Shown here in pieces: positions 17,760 to 29,050 of a stretch of DNA of 64,000 nt. Position 1 is the first letter of the stretch, and every line of letters starts with the position of its first letter. Location: assembly GCF_000242915.1 (NCBI RefSeq), contig NZ_AFRZ01000001.1, forward strand, positions 2,294,001 through 2,358,000. Direction: 5' to 3'. The translations under genes and the position numbers were made by a program. The notes under the pieces are model-generated. The model saw only the letters and a list, made by a program, of their open reading frames with translations, searched no databases and was not told the DNA's origin. This stretch comes from Sulfurimonas gotlandica GD1 (GTDB taxonomy: Bacteria > Campylobacterota > Campylobacteria > Campylobacterales > Sulfurimonadaceae).

Positions 17760-18601
17760 TGAAATCTCAAAAACTCGGCCGTGGATTAGACGCTCTTTTA
17801 GGTGAAATAGATGAAGCCTATGAAAATGAAGGTTCATCAAGAGATGAAGTTATGGAATTGCCTCTTAAAGATATCAGACCAAATCCATATCAGCCAAGAA
17901 AGCAGTTTGATGAAAATTCTCTTTTAGAACTTGGTGAATCTATCAAAAATGATGGCCTTCTTCAGCCTATTATTGTTACTCAAGATTTTGATGGATATGT
18001 GTTAATAGCAGGCGAGAGAAGACTTCGTGCATCTAAGTTAGTAAAACTAAAAACAATTCGTGCAATACTTATTCACTCTGATGAGAATAAAATGAGACAG
18101 TTTGCACTTATTGAAAATATTCAAAGAGATGAGTTAAATGCAATTGAACTGGCAGAAGCTTATAGTGAATTAATTAAGATGTATGATGTGACACAAGAAG
18201 AACTTGCAAATAAAATACATAAAAGCAGAACGCACATTACTAATACTATCAGACTATTACAATTATCCCCTAAAACACAAAAAGCTTTAGTTGAGAAAAA
18301 AATTACAGCTGGACATGCAAAAGTTTTAATCGGACTTGATGAAAAACAACAACAACTTATGGTTAACTCGATTATTGGTCAAAAACTTAGCGTAAGAGAA
18401 GTTGAGGGAATTATTAAAAACATGAAAGAAGAAAAAAACTCTTCCGAGCCTAAAAATAATTTCGTTGAGTATGATTTCTCTGATATTAAAGAAAGATTTG
18501 ATTTTCTTGGGTTTAAAGCCAAAGCTTCTAAAAATAAATTGACTATAGAGTTTGACAATGAAAGTCAAATTAGTGATTTTTTAAAGTATATCTCAAAATA
18601 G
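17759..18601 (+). CDS. parB: ParB/Spo0J chromosome-partitioning CTPase
   Basis: ParB binds parS and spreads along DNA as a CTP-dependent clamp. The start L-G-R-G-L-D-A-L-L-G is the ParA-interacting motif. Then come N-P-Y-Q-P-R-K, G-E-R-R-L-R-A and Q-L-A-L-I-E-N-I-Q-R-like motifs of the CTP-binding domain, and a helix-turn-helix (T-Q-E-E-L-A-N-K-I-H-K-S-R-T-H-I-T-N). The C-terminal dimer domain ends the 280-residue protein. I found no clear parS palindrome in the window. Confidence 0.96.
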   Translation: MKSQKLGRGLDALLGEIDEAYENEGSSRDEVMELPLKDIRPNPYQPRKQFDENSLLELGESIKNDGLLQPIIVTQDFDGYVLIAGERRLRASKLVKLKTIRAILIHSDENKMRQFALIENIQRDELNAIELAEAYSELIKMYDVTQEELANKIHKSRTHITNTIRLLQLSPKTQKALVEKKITAGHAKVLIGLDEKQQQLMVNSIIGQKLSVREVEGIIKNMKEEKNSSEPKNNFVEYDFSDIKERFDFLGFKAKASKNKLTIEFDNESQISDFLKYISK

Positions 18602-18644
18602 TGATAAAAGACTGTGTACATTCAGCATAGTTTATATAAATTAT

Positions 18645-18664
18645 AAAATTCTTTAAAATTCTTT
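18645..18664 (+). repeat. Tandem 10-bp direct repeat upstream of atpF'
   Basis: The decamer AAAATTCTTT occurs twice in direct succession in the parB-atpF' gap, about 34 bases upstream of the TATAAT assigned to the ATP synthase promoter. It might be a regulator site or a chance AT-rich duplication. Confidence 0.5.
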
Positions 18665-18697
18665 CATCGTTTAACTATCCTTTCAATTTTCTCATAG

Positions 18698-18703
18698 TAT
18701 AAT
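18698..18703 (+). promoter_or_regulatory. Likely ATP synthase operon promoter -10
   Basis: A perfect TATAAT stands 22 bases upstream of the atpF' ATG, in the only sizeable gap (124 bases) ahead of the operon. A complete Shine-Dalgarno AGGAGGT (18716-18722) follows. No canonical -35 is evident. Confidence 0.6.
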
Positions 18704-18725
18704 CACGCAACTTTTAGGAGGTGCT

Positions 18726-19148
18726 ATGTTAGATATAAATCCGATACTACTTTTAGCTACATTTGTTGTATTTCTTTCACTAATTGCCGTTCTAAACAGT
18801 TGGCTTTATAATCCTTTATTTAGTTTTATGAATAAAAGAAATGATGACATCAAAAAGGACCTACAAAAAGTAGGTAATAATGATGATGAAATCAACGAAC
18901 TTAATTCAAAAGCTCAATCAATAATTACAAATGCTAAGCTGGAAGCTGCGGCCCTAAGAGAGAAAGTTATACAAGATGCTAAAGAGTTAGCAGATAGTAA
19001 GTTAGAAGCGAAGCGTGCTGAATTAGCTAGCCAATATTTAGAATTTGAGCAATCACTTGCTCAATCTAAAGAACAGTTAACAAGTGACATTATGTCACAG
19101 GTTCCACTGTTTAAAGAAGCTGTTAAAGCTAAATTTAGTCAAATATAA
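18726..19148 (+). CDS. atpF': F0F1 ATP synthase subunit b'
   Basis: Subunit b' pairs with b to form the peripheral stalk that holds F1 still against the rotor. An N-terminal membrane helix (about residues 6-26) is followed by a long charged helix rich in Ala, Lys, Glu and Gln, ending in a short tail (140 residues). Having b' next to b is usual in Campylobacterota, cyanobacteria and alphaproteobacteria. It has the best ribosome-binding site in the region. The a and c subunit genes are not nearby, also usual for this phylum. Confidence 0.93.
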   Translation: MLDINPILLLATFVVFLSLIAVLNSWLYNPLFSFMNKRNDDIKKDLQKVGNNDDEINELNSKAQSIITNAKLEAAALREKVIQDAKELADSKLEAKRAELASQYLEFEQSLAQSKEQLTSDIMSQVPLFKEAVKAKFSQI

Positions 19149-19157
19149 GGATGTGGT

Positions 19158-19673
19158 GTGAGTAGAATTTTACTATTAATTATAATGATATCAACTTATG
19201 CATTAGCATCTAGTGGTGCAGAGGGCGGAGGAACAGACATTATCCAAAGAACGGTAAACTTTTTACTATTTTTTGGTCTTGTTTGGTACCTTGTTGCTGA
19301 ACCTGCTAAAAACTATTTTGCTGCGAGAAGTCAGGGAATTGCTGATGAGTTGCAAAAAGTACAAGATAAGTTAAGTGAGTCTGTTTCTCTTAAAAAAGAG
19401 GCGCTAACTAAAATTTCTGATGCTGAAAAGTTTGCAGAAGAGTTAGTAACTGTTTCAAAAAGAGAAAACAAAATCATAAATGACAACATCATGCTTCAAT
19501 GTGAAGCAGACTTAGAAACAATTACTAAGCAAAATACTTCATTGATGGAGTTTGAACAAAGAAAAATGGTTCGAACTGTTGTTCAGGATGTATTAAGTGA
19601 AGTATTAAGTCAAAGTAGTGATAGTTTTGATAAAGAAGCTATGGCTAGTGTTATCTTAAAGAAGGTGGCATAG
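19158..19673 (+). CDS. atpF: F0F1 ATP synthase subunit b
   Basis: This is the second peripheral-stalk subunit. It begins with a hydrophobic segment resembling a signal peptide (I-L-L-L-I-I-M-I-S-T-Y-A-L-A), then a membrane helix (about 35-48) and a long amphipathic coiled coil; 171 residues. The extra N-terminal hydrophobic stretch is typical of epsilonproteobacterial AtpF. The start is GTG at 19158, with AAGGATG upstream, and the protein ends directly before the atpH ATG. Confidence 0.93.
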   Translation: MSRILLLIIMISTYALASSGAEGGGTDIIQRTVNFLLFFGLVWYLVAEPAKNYFAARSQGIADELQKVQDKLSESVSLKKEALTKISDAEKFAEELVTVSKRENKIINDNIMLQCEADLETITKQNTSLMEFEQRKMVRTVVQDVLSEVLSQSSDSFDKEAMASVILKKVA

Positions 19674-20207
19674 ATGGAAGAATTAATTGCAAAAAGATAT
19701 ATCAAAGCTCTAAAACAGGGTTCTGATGCACAGACAATGCAAAATATGACTGTAGTCTTTTCAGCATTGGCCCAATCATTTAAAGATGCAAAATTTATCC
19801 AAATTATTGACAATCCAAATGTAACTAAAGAAGAAAAATTAGAAATTATTTTAGCAGCAGTTAAACCTGCTAAGTCTGAAACTATTGATTCTTTAGTGAA
19901 AATACTTGTAGAGAAAAAACGTCTATTTATCATTCCTGCGCTTGCTGAAGCTATGAGAAAAGACATGGTTAATACAAGTAAAACTTATAGCGGTGTTGTT
20001 TATAGTGATAGTGATATAGATGCCAAAGTTATAGAAGACTTAAGTAGTGGTTTGAGTAAAAAATTTGATTCAAATATTTCATTAGAATTTATTAAAGACA
20101 ACTTTAATGGTATTAAAGTGGATGTAGAAGATCTTGGCATAGAGATTAATTTTTCTAAAACAAGAATTAATAATCAAATTATAGAACATATAGTAAAAGC
20201 AATTTAA
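19674..20207 (+). CDS. atpH: F0F1 ATP synthase subunit delta
   Basis: Delta links the top of F1 to the b/b' stalk. The 177-residue protein starts with A-K-R-Y-I-K-A-L, the family N-terminal pattern. It has the central N-P-N-V-T-K-E-E-K and L-V-E-K-K-R-L motifs and the C-terminal beta-strand pattern around E-F-I-K-D-N-F-N-G-I-K-V. The ATG immediately follows the atpF stop. Confidence 0.94.
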   Translation: MEELIAKRYIKALKQGSDAQTMQNMTVVFSALAQSFKDAKFIQIIDNPNVTKEEKLEIILAAVKPAKSETIDSLVKILVEKKRLFIIPALAEAMRKDMVNTSKTYSGVVYSDSDIDAKVIEDLSSGLSKKFDSNISLEFIKDNFNGIKVDVEDLGIEINFSKTRINNQIIEHIVKAI

Positions 20208-20228
20208 GTTCATGAGAGGAGAAAAGTA

Positions 20229-21746
20229 GTGGTAGCAAAAATTCAAGCTGATGAAATCAGCTCAATAATTAAAGAGCGTATCGATAACTTTGAATTAAGT
20301 GTTGATATTAACGAAACAGGTAAAATCGTTTCTTATGCTGATGGTGTTGCACAAGTTTACGGACTTAACAACGTTATGGCTGGAGAAATGGTAGAGTTCG
20401 ACGAGGGAACAAGAGGTTTAGTAATGAACCTTGAAGAAAGTGTAGTAGGTGTAGTAATACTAGGCCTAGGTACAGAACTTAAAGAAGGTATGTCTGTTAA
20501 AAGACTTGGTCGTCTTCTTAAAGTTCCTGTAGGAGATGCACTTTTAGGCCGTGTAGTAAATGCACTTGGTGAGCCAATTGATGGTAAAGGTCCAATTGAA
20601 ACTACTGAAACTCGTTTCGTAGAAGAAAAAGCACCTGGTATTATGGATAGAAAATCTGTTCATGAACCATTAGCTACTGGTATCAAGGCTATTGACGCAC
20701 TTGTTCCAATCGGTAGAGGTCAAAGAGAGCTTATTATTGGTGATAGACAAACTGGTAAAACAACTGTTGCACTAGACGCTATTATCAATCAAAAAGGTAA
20801 CGGTGTTATTTGTATCTATGTTGCAATCGGTCAAAAAGAATCAACTGTAGCACAGATTATTCGTCGTTTAGAAGAGCATGGTGCATTAGAATATACAATT
20901 ATTGTATCTTCAACAGCTGCTGAAGCTGCTGCACTTCAATTTTTAGCTCCATACACTGGTGTTACTATGGGTGAGTACTTCCGTGATAATGCAAGACATG
21001 GTCTAATCGTATATGATGATTTATCTAAGCATGCAGTTGCATATCGTGAGATGTCACTTATTCTTCGTCGTCCTCCGGGCCGTGAAGCATACCCTGGTGA
21101 TGTTTTCTATATCCACTCTCGTCTTTTAGAAAGAGCTGCAAAAGTTTCAGATGAAAAAGGTGCAGGTTCTTTAACTGCTCTTCCAATTATTGAAACTCAA
21201 GCTGGTGATGTTTCGGCATATATTCCAACTAATGTTATCTCTATTACAGATGGTCAGATTTTCCTAGAGACTGAACTATTCAACTCAGGTGTACGTCCAG
21301 CGATTAACGTTGGTCTTTCTGTATCTCGTGTTGGTGGTGCTGCTCAGATTAAAGCTACTAAGCAAGTTGCTGGTACTTTACGTCTTGACCTTGCTCAGTA
21401 TCGTGAACTACAAGCATTTGCTCAGTTCGCATCAGACCTTGATGAGACATCTCGTAATCAACTAGAACGTGGACAAAGAATGGTAGAAGTTTTAAAACAA
21501 GGACCTTTCTCTCCACTTTCTGCTGAGAAGCAAGTTGTTATTATTTTTGCTGGTAACGAAGGCTTCTTAGATGATTTTGCTCCATCAAATGTAGTTCGTT
21601 TTGAAGCTGAGTTATATCCATTTATTGAAGCATCATATCCTCAAATTTTTGAGAATATCAGAAGCTCTTCTAAAGTAGATGATGATACTAATGCATTAAT
21701 GATTAAAGCACTTGAAGAATTCAAAGCTACTTTTGTAGTGGCATAA
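20229..21746 (+). CDS. atpA: F0F1 ATP synthase subunit alpha
   Basis: Alpha forms the non-catalytic nucleotide sites of the F1 hexamer. The Walker A motif [10 protein letters not shown] is present, with the Gln typical of alpha, followed by [13 protein letters not shown] and the ATP synthase signature [12 protein letters not shown]. The length of 505 is standard. Translation begins at GTG 20229, preceded by GAGGAG. Confidence 0.98.
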   Translation: MVAKIQADEISSIIKERIDNFELSVDINETGKIVSYADGVAQVYGLNNVMAGEMVEFDEGTRGLVMNLEESVVGVVILGLGTELKEGMSVKRLGRLLKVPVGDALLGRVVNALGEPIDGKGPIETTETRFVEEKAPGIMDRKSVHEPLATGIKAIDALVPIGRGQRELIIGDRQTGKTTVALDAIINQKGNGVICIYVAIGQKESTVAQIIRRLEEHGALEYTIIVSSTAAEAAALQFLAPYTGVTMGEYFRDNARHGLIVYDDLSKHAVAYREMSLILRRPPGREAYPGDVFYIHSRLLERAAKVSDEKGAGSLTALPIIETQAGDVSAYIPTNVISITDGQIFLETELFNSGVRPAINVGLSVSRVGGAAQIKATKQVAGTLRLDLAQYRELQAFAQFASDLDETSRNQLERGQRMVEVLKQGPFSPLSAEKQVVIIFAGNEGFLDDFAPSNVVRFEAELYPFIEASYPQIFENIRSSSKVDDDTNALMIKALEEFKATFVVA

Positions 21747-21756
21747 GGAAAACTTT

Positions 21757-24053
<2,297 letters not shown>

Positions 24054-24077
24054 CTCATAATATACTAAAGGACTGTA

Positions 24078-24473
24078 ATGGATAAGTTAAGACTTGAAAT
24101 CCTAACTCCTAATGGTGAAATCTTTAACGATGACGTCGTTAGCGTAACTCTTCCAGGTGAAGAGGGAGAGTTCGGTGTTTTACCACAGCATGCTTCATTA
24201 ACAACTCTGTTGGAAGCTGGTGTGATTGATATCGAAAAAGATGATAAATCAGTTGAGTCAATTTTAATAAACTGGGGTGTAGTTCAAGTTGACGAAGCCA
24301 AAGTAATTGTTTTAGTTGAAGGTGCTGTTGCTATTCGTGGTGATAATGAAAGTGATATTGCAACTGCACTTGAAGATGCAAAAAAACTTATTAATGATAT
24401 TGCTGATTCAAATCCAGCAATTGCTTCTGTTTCAGCTAGAATTGAATCAGCAGCAAAAAGATTACTATATTAG
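24078..24473 (+). CDS. atpC: F0F1 ATP synthase subunit epsilon
   Basis: Epsilon sits at the foot of gamma and can inhibit ATP hydrolysis. The beta-sandwich shows L-E-I-L-T-P-N-G-E, L-P-G-E-E-G-E-F-G-V-L-P-Q-H-A and the helical hairpin is at the end; 131 residues. Its stop codon is immediately followed by the tolQ ATG, tying the ATP synthase and Tol-Pal genes together. Confidence 0.95.
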   Translation: MDKLRLEILTPNGEIFNDDVVSVTLPGEEGEFGVLPQHASLTTLLEAGVIDIEKDDKSVESILINWGVVQVDEAKVIVLVEGAVAIRGDNESDIATALEDAKKLINDIADSNPAIASVSARIESAAKRLLY

Positions 24474-25040
24474 ATGATCAACAATCTCATAGATTTTTAT
24501 CTTAAAAGTCACCCAGTAACTTTGGGTGTACTGGCTCTATTGTCAGTATATTTTATTGTTCTTAACTGGGTGTTTTTCTACCGCTATTTTTCTATTAATA
24601 GTTGGCTACAAAATGAAAACAGCTCATTAGAGTCTCTTCTTTTGGGTGCTTCAACTGTTAGTGTGAAATCTTTTTTAAATAACTTCTTAAAAACCAGTAC
24701 TAATGTTAGTAAAGAGATTCTAGGATTAGCAATGCTTGCTGCTACGAAAGAGGCAACTAAAGGCTTATCTTTACTATCTATATTTGCATCAACCACTCCG
24801 TTTATAGGACTTTTTGGAACTGTTGTATCAATTTTGGATACTTTTACACATATAGGTCAAAGTACAGGAAGTATGTCAGTTATTTCTAGTGGTGTTTCAG
24901 ACGCACTAGTAGCTACTGCAGCCGGCATATTTGTTGCAATTTTTGCATATACATATCACCAAGTTTTAAAAAGAAAATCTTTCGAACTTGTTAGTTGCCT
25001 TCAGATGCAAAGTGACGCAGTTCTAGCTAGAAAAGTTTAG
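24474..25040 (+). CDS. tolQ: TolQ/ExbB-family proton channel subunit
   Basis: TolQ/ExbB forms the inner-membrane pentamer that, with TolR/ExbD, uses proton flow to power a periplasmic partner. Three membrane helices are visible: one near residues 15-35 (V-L-A-L-L-S-V-Y-F-I-V), one in T-P-F-I-G-L-F-G-T-V-V-S-I-L-D-T-F and one in A-L-V-A-T-A-A-G-I-F-V-A-I-F-A-Y. T-P-F-I-G-L-F-G-T-V is the family signature. At 188 residues it has the compact ExbB size; tolB and pal nearby favour the Tol role. Confidence 0.88.
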   Translation: MINNLIDFYLKSHPVTLGVLALLSVYFIVLNWVFFYRYFSINSWLQNENSSLESLLLGASTVSVKSFLNNFLKTSTNVSKEILGLAMLAATKEATKGLSLLSIFASTTPFIGLFGTVVSILDTFTHIGQSTGSMSVISSGVSDALVATAAGIFVAIFAYTYHQVLKRKSFELVSCLQMQSDAVLARKV

Positions 25041-25044
25041 CAAT

Positions 25045-25434
25045 ATGTATGATTTTGAAGATAAACCAGAGCTAAATATTACTCCACTTGTGGATGTAAT
25101 GTTAGTTTTACTAGCTATATTAATGGTAATAGCTCCAAATATTATATACGAAGAGCAAATAAAACTGCCACAAGGCTCAATGAGCAAACAGCTTTCTAAA
25201 ATACCACCAGTACATATATCTATAGATAAAGAACTAAATGTTAAAATAAATAAAGACAATTATCAACTACATGAATTCATGGATAATTTTTTTCTTTATT
25301 CTAAAAAATTAGATTTAAAAGCTACGGTACTTATTAGTGCAGATAAAACTTTGGACTATGGTGTTGTTATGTCAGTTTTGGCTGCAGTAAAACAAGCAGG
25401 CTTTTCTGAGGTTTCATTAGCTACAAATGGGTAA
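25045..25434 (+). CDS. tolR: TolR/ExbD-family biopolymer transport protein
   Basis: This is the single-span partner of TolQ/ExbB. The membrane helix L-V-D-V-M-L-V-L-L-A-I-L-M-V-I starts with the conserved N-I-T-P-L-V-D, whose aspartate carries the proton. The periplasmic part has the short ExbD fold; 129 residues in total. It overlaps the tolA-like gene by 8 bases. Confidence 0.9.
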   Translation: MYDFEDKPELNITPLVDVMLVLLAILMVIAPNIIYEEQIKLPQGSMSKQLSKIPPVHISIDKELNVKINKDNYQLHEFMDNFFLYSKKLDLKATVLISADKTLDYGVVMSVLAAVKQAGFSEVSLATNG

Positions 25435-26143
25435 TAATAACTCATATTTTTATATAAGTGGTTTTATTTCTTTATCACTTTTTGCTTTCTTTGCATCTCT
25501 CATTATTTATATGTTATTTACAAAATCAAATGTTGATATATACGCTTTAAAAAAAGATAACTATATATCTATATCTCTAAATATGCCAGAAATACAAACA
25601 AGTTCAAAAAAAAGTGTTGCTACACCTATAGAAGAAAATAGCGTTATCGAGCCCAGCGACGTTAATATTGATGACTTGTTCAGTGATGTATGGACTAAAA
25701 GTATTAAAAAACAAAATATAGTTGAAAAAAATGTTGACAACAAAAGATTATTGGAGATTGGGAAAAAATTCAAAACTATTGATAAAAATAGTGTTAAGCC
25801 TGTATCAGAGAAGTTAACTGATAATAGTGTAGTTGAAAAAAGTGATGATTCACAAAAGATTTCAACTGCAAATGCGGTTAATGAATATTTGGCTAAAATT
25901 CAGGCTTTAGTTTATCAGAACTTTGTTCCACCTCAAAATTCTCAAGGACATAGTGTTAAGGCTATTATTGAGTTAAGTGCTATTGGAAAGGTTATGGATT
26001 TTAGAATCTTGACTTATTCAGCAAACAGTAGCTTAAATGATGAGTGTGACAAGATAAAAGATAGACTTTTAGGAGTGTTGTTCCCTGCAAATCCGCAAAA
26101 CAAATCCGGAAATTATGTAATTATGTTAACATCCAAGGAGTAA
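25427..26143 (+). CDS. tolA: TolA-like energy-transducing envelope protein
   Basis: A single N-terminal membrane helix (about residues 10-32) leads to a polar, Ser/Lys/Asp-rich linker. A C-terminal domain of about 90 residues follows, with the TolA/TonB pattern (A-V-N-E-Y-L-A-K-I-Q, V-K-A-I-I-E-L-S-A-I-G-K-V and the later C-D-K-I-K). It would reach from TolQR to TolB/Pal. At 238 residues it is shorter than E. coli TolA (421), with no long helical repeat domain. The assignment rests mainly on position between tolR and tolB. Confidence 0.75.
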   Translation: MGNNNSYFYISGFISLSLFAFFASLIIYMLFTKSNVDIYALKKDNYISISLNMPEIQTSSKKSVATPIEENSVIEPSDVNIDDLFSDVWTKSIKKQNIVEKNVDNKRLLEIGKKFKTIDKNSVKPVSEKLTDNSVVEKSDDSQKISTANAVNEYLAKIQALVYQNFVPPQNSQGHSVKAIIELSAIGKVMDFRILTYSANSSLNDECDKIKDRLLGVLFPANPQNKSGNYVIMLTSKE

Positions 26144-26145
26144 TT

Positions 26146-27396
26146 TTGAGAATATTATTTATACTTTTATTCATATTTAGTTTATCGCATGCAAATGATG
26201 CAACAATTGAAGTTATTAAAAAAGTAGAATCTCTTCCTACATTAGCAGTTGAAGATTCATCAGTAAGTTATGATGATACGTTTAGATTAAAGTTTTTTAA
26301 GGCTTTAGTTGCAGATTTAAATGTAATATCACTATTTAACGTAGATAGACATCATAGACAAACCCACTTTAATGACTCAGCTGTTATGGTTGATAATAAG
26401 GATATGGACTACGTTTTAAGATATAAGATGTTTGAAGATGATGACGGTGCTTTAAATATTGATCTTAAACTTATACATAAAGAAAATATAGCTCTAAATA
26501 AAAAGTATAGAATCAGTAGGAAAAATGTTTTTATGTTTGTTTCTCATACAATAGCTTACGATATTAATGAGTTTATGGGAGCCCCATCGGTTGAGTGGAT
26601 GAAGCGAAGAGTTATTTTTTCTAGAGTTGTTGCTCCACAGAAAACTGAAGTAGTAATTTCAGATTACACTCTTGCGTATCAGCATACTGTCGTGAAGGGT
26701 GGGTTTAATATCTTTCCAAAATGGGCTAATAATGCTCAAAATGCATTTTATTATACATCTTTAGACGAAAAAAAGCCTACACTTAAATATGTTGATATTA
26801 AAACTGGAAAAAGTAAGGCTATTATATCTTCAGATGGTATGATGATCTGTTCTGATGTAAGCAGAAATGGAAAAAAACTACTACTTACAATGGCTCCAAA
26901 AGGTCAACCTGATGTCTATTTATATGATGTAGATACTTTTAAGACTCAACAACTAACTACATATGGCGGAATTGATGTTAATGCGCAATTCATGGACAGT
27001 GAAACAATTGTATTTATATCTGGCAGACTAGGTTACCCAAATGTTTTTTCTAAAAAAATTGGTAGTAACAGTGTAGAGCAAATGGTATATTATGGTAAGA
27101 GTAATTCAGCATGTAGTACACATGGAGAATATATAGTATATAAGGCAAGAGAGAGTTCAAATGCATTCTCAACAAATACTTTTAACTTACATTTGATCTC
27201 AACAAAGACAGATTTTATTAGAAGACTTACAGCTACTGGTGTAAATGAGTTTCCTAGATTTTCTATAGATGGAGATGCCATATTATTTATTAAAAACTAT
27301 AAAGCTCAAAGTTCTATAGGTATTATAAGATTAAATCATAATAAGAATTATCTGTTTCCTCTTAAGTATGGTAAGTTACAAGCAATGGATTGGTAA
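26146..27396 (+). CDS. tolB: Tol-Pal system periplasmic protein TolB
   Basis: TolB is a periplasmic beta-propeller that binds Pal and TolA. An N-terminal signal peptide (I-L-F-I-L-L-F-I-F-S-L-S-H-A) is followed by the D2-type domain and then propeller blades with recurring patterns such as D-V-S-R-N-G-K-K-L-L-L, P-D-V-Y-L-Y-D-V-D-T and F-P-R-F-S-I-D-G-D-A. The 416-residue length fits. The start is TTG at 26146 with AAGGAGTAA just upstream; it is the only start that gives a complete signal peptide. Confidence 0.9.
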   Translation: MRILFILLFIFSLSHANDATIEVIKKVESLPTLAVEDSSVSYDDTFRLKFFKALVADLNVISLFNVDRHHRQTHFNDSAVMVDNKDMDYVLRYKMFEDDDGALNIDLKLIHKENIALNKKYRISRKNVFMFVSHTIAYDINEFMGAPSVEWMKRRVIFSRVVAPQKTEVVISDYTLAYQHTVVKGGFNIFPKWANNAQNAFYYTSLDEKKPTLKYVDIKTGKSKAIISSDGMMICSDVSRNGKKLLLTMAPKGQPDVYLYDVDTFKTQQLTTYGGIDVNAQFMDSETIVFISGRLGYPNVFSKKIGSNSVEQMVYYGKSNSACSTHGEYIVYKARESSNAFSTNTFNLHLISTKTDFIRRLTATGVNEFPRFSIDGDAILFIKNYKAQSSIGIIRLNHNKNYLFPLKYGKLQAMDW

Positions 27397-27434
27397 GAAG
27401 ATAGTAATATAGATGAAATTCATCACTTTGTACT

Positions 27435-27471
27435 GTGATATATCACTTTATTATTCTTTTTTTGGTACAAT
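27435..27471 (+). promoter_or_regulatory. Palindrome, T-run and possible pal promoter
   Basis: In the 105-base tolB-pal gap, GTGATATATCAC (27435-27446) is a perfect 12-bp palindrome followed by a T-rich run ending TTCTTTTTTT, which could be a weak terminator. TACAAT at 27466-27471, 31 bases before the pal ATG, is a fair -10. A second small inverted repeat, GATGAA-A-TTCATC, lies at 27412-27424. Functions are inferred. Confidence 0.4.
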
Positions 27472-27501
27472 CAGAACAATTTAAAATCAAGGTAAGTAAA
27501 T

Positions 27502-28056
27502 ATGAAAAGTATAGTATTCTCAAGTATCGTAATGGCACTTTTAGTTTTTAGTGGATGTGCAGACAAGAAGCCTGCAGTAGATGAAAAAGTAAAAGAAGAA
27601 GTAGTTGCCCAAGAAGTTGAAGCCGTAAAAACTGAAACTGTATCCGCTGAAGATGCAACAGTTGGTGAAAGCAGTATGGAAAAATCAGATTCTAATGAGA
27701 TGAAAATGGCGAACCTAGAAAAAGAATTATCAACTGTATATTTTGATTTTGACAAGTTTGTTATACGTTCTGATATGGAATCAAAAGTTACAAATTCTGC
27801 TACTGTTGCAAATAATACTGCAAAAGCATTCACTGTAAAGCTTGAAGGTAACTGTGATGAGTGGGGTAGTGATGAATATAACTTCGCACTAGGTCTAAAA
27901 AGAGCTTCTACTGTAAAAAAAGCATTAATGGCTGAAGGTGTAAACGAGACTCGTATCACTATGGTGAGCTATGGTGAAAGTAACCCAGTGTGTAATGATA
28001 AAACTCAAGATTGTTGGTCAAAAAACCGTCGCGTAGACTTTAAACTTCTTCCGTAA
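27502..28056 (+). CDS. pal: Peptidoglycan-associated lipoprotein Pal
   Basis: Pal anchors the outer membrane to peptidoglycan and binds TolB. The N-terminus is a lipoprotein signal ending in F-S-G-C (lipidated Cys at about residue 19). An acidic linker follows, then an OmpA-type domain with V-Y-F-D-F-D-K-F-V-I, L-E-G-N-C-D-E-W-G-S-D-E-Y-N, L-K-R-A and N-R-R-V-D-F. At 184 residues it is normal. It lies between tolB and cpoB. Confidence 0.95.
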   Translation: MKSIVFSSIVMALLVFSGCADKKPAVDEKVKEEVVAQEVEAVKTETVSAEDATVGESSMEKSDSNEMKMANLEKELSTVYFDFDKFVIRSDMESKVTNSATVANNTAKAFTVKLEGNCDEWGSDEYNFALGLKRASTVKKALMAEGVNETRITMVSYGESNPVCNDKTQDCWSKNRRVDFKLLP

Positions 28057-28059
28057 TCT

Positions 28060-28980
28060 ATGAATCGCATTATTTTAGTTGTTCTCATTGCAGCTATTGT
28101 GCCATTTAACTTATTCAGTGCTGAACCATCTGCGTTTGGTGCTGGTAATCTAGAAACTTCTCAACCTTATGGCTTAACTTCAAGTGAAAAGGTTATTCTT
28201 CAAAACAAAGACAAATTAAAAAAAGTTGTTGTCAATAGTAATAATCAAGCGAATCAAGTTGATTCATTAAGAGAGAGAATAGACGGTTTGCAAACTATTA
28301 TTGAAGGACTTAGTCAAAAGTCTCAAGAAAATAGACTAAATCTCAAAAATTTAGAGAAAAAAAATACAGATGAGTTAATTAGTTCAAATGAGTATGAAAA
28401 GAGACTAAGTGAAATATCTCAAGCAAATGCTTTAGAGATAAAAGATATGAAGCTTGCAGTTAGTGAGCTAACTGCTTTAGTAAATATTGTAAATACAGCA
28501 TATGTTTCAAAAGATGAATTTAATACTTTAGTAAGTGATTTTAATGTATTCAAAGAGTTAGTATCAAAAGAGTTAAAAGAAGGTTCTACTCCTAAAAAAT
28601 CAAAGATTGATAGTATGTCAAATGCTGAAGTTGCAAAATTAGCACAACAAAGTTATGATAAAAAATATTATACTGAAAGTATTGAATATTATACTCATCT
28701 AATTAAGAAAAACTATAAACCTGCTGGTTCGCATTATAAGTTAGGTGAGATTTATTACTATAGAAAAAATTATGCTGAAGCAATCGCATATTTTAAAAAG
28801 AGTGCTTCATTGTATTCTAAGGCTTCCTATATGCCTACTCTAATGCTTCACACTGCTGTATCTATGGAGAAAACAGGTGATGAAAAAAATGCAAAATCTT
28901 TTTATAACGGTGTTGTAGTTAAATATCCAAATTCTACAGAAGCTAAAACAGCAAAAAGTAATCTTAGTAAGATGAAGTAG
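28060..28980 (+). CDS. cpoB: CpoB/YbgF-like Tol-Pal accessory protein
   Basis: CpoB is a periplasmic TPR protein that couples peptidoglycan synthesis with outer-membrane constriction. This protein has a signal peptide (I-I-L-V-V-L-I-A-A-I-V-P-F-N-L-F-S-A), a coiled-coil region (about residues 50-180) and C-terminal TPR repeats (A-Q-Q-S-Y-D-K-K-Y-Y-T-E-S-I-E-Y-Y and following). At 306 residues it is somewhat longer than E. coli CpoB (263). It starts 3 bases after pal. Confidence 0.85.
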   Translation: MNRIILVVLIAAIVPFNLFSAEPSAFGAGNLETSQPYGLTSSEKVILQNKDKLKKVVVNSNNQANQVDSLRERIDGLQTIIEGLSQKSQENRLNLKNLEKKNTDELISSNEYEKRLSEISQANALEIKDMKLAVSELTALVNIVNTAYVSKDEFNTLVSDFNVFKELVSKELKEGSTPKKSKIDSMSNAEVAKLAQQSYDKKYYTESIEYYTHLIKKNYKPAGSHYKLGEIYYYRKNYAEAIAYFKKSASLYSKASYMPTLMLHTAVSMEKTGDEKNAKSFYNGVVVKYPNSTEAKTAKSNLSKMK

Positions 28981-28981
28981 T

Positions 28982-29008
28982 TGCATAATATTTTAGTAAT
29001 ATTATGCA
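28982..29008 (+). terminator. Stem-loop ending the Tol-Pal operon
   Basis: A perfect 11-bp stem (TGCATAATATT with AATATTATGCA) with a 5-base loop begins one base after the cpoB stop codon. The downstream sequence is AT-rich but lacks a clean T-run. The position between cpoB and slyD suggests a transcript end or an mRNA-stabilising 3' structure. Confidence 0.6.
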
Positions 29009-29050
29009 TATTTATGTTAAAATCCAAAAAAATTAATAAAGGCTAATATA

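Noticed and set aside
16977-18725. Search for a parS site near parA-parB
   Set aside because: No close match to GTTTCACGTGAAAC or a similar 14-16 bp palindrome was found by eye.
27471-27959. Minus-strand open frame of 162 codons opposite pal
   Set aside because: The Ser/Thr/Phe-rich product is the antisense of an Ala/Glu/Lys-rich lipoprotein; no ribosome-binding site or family match.
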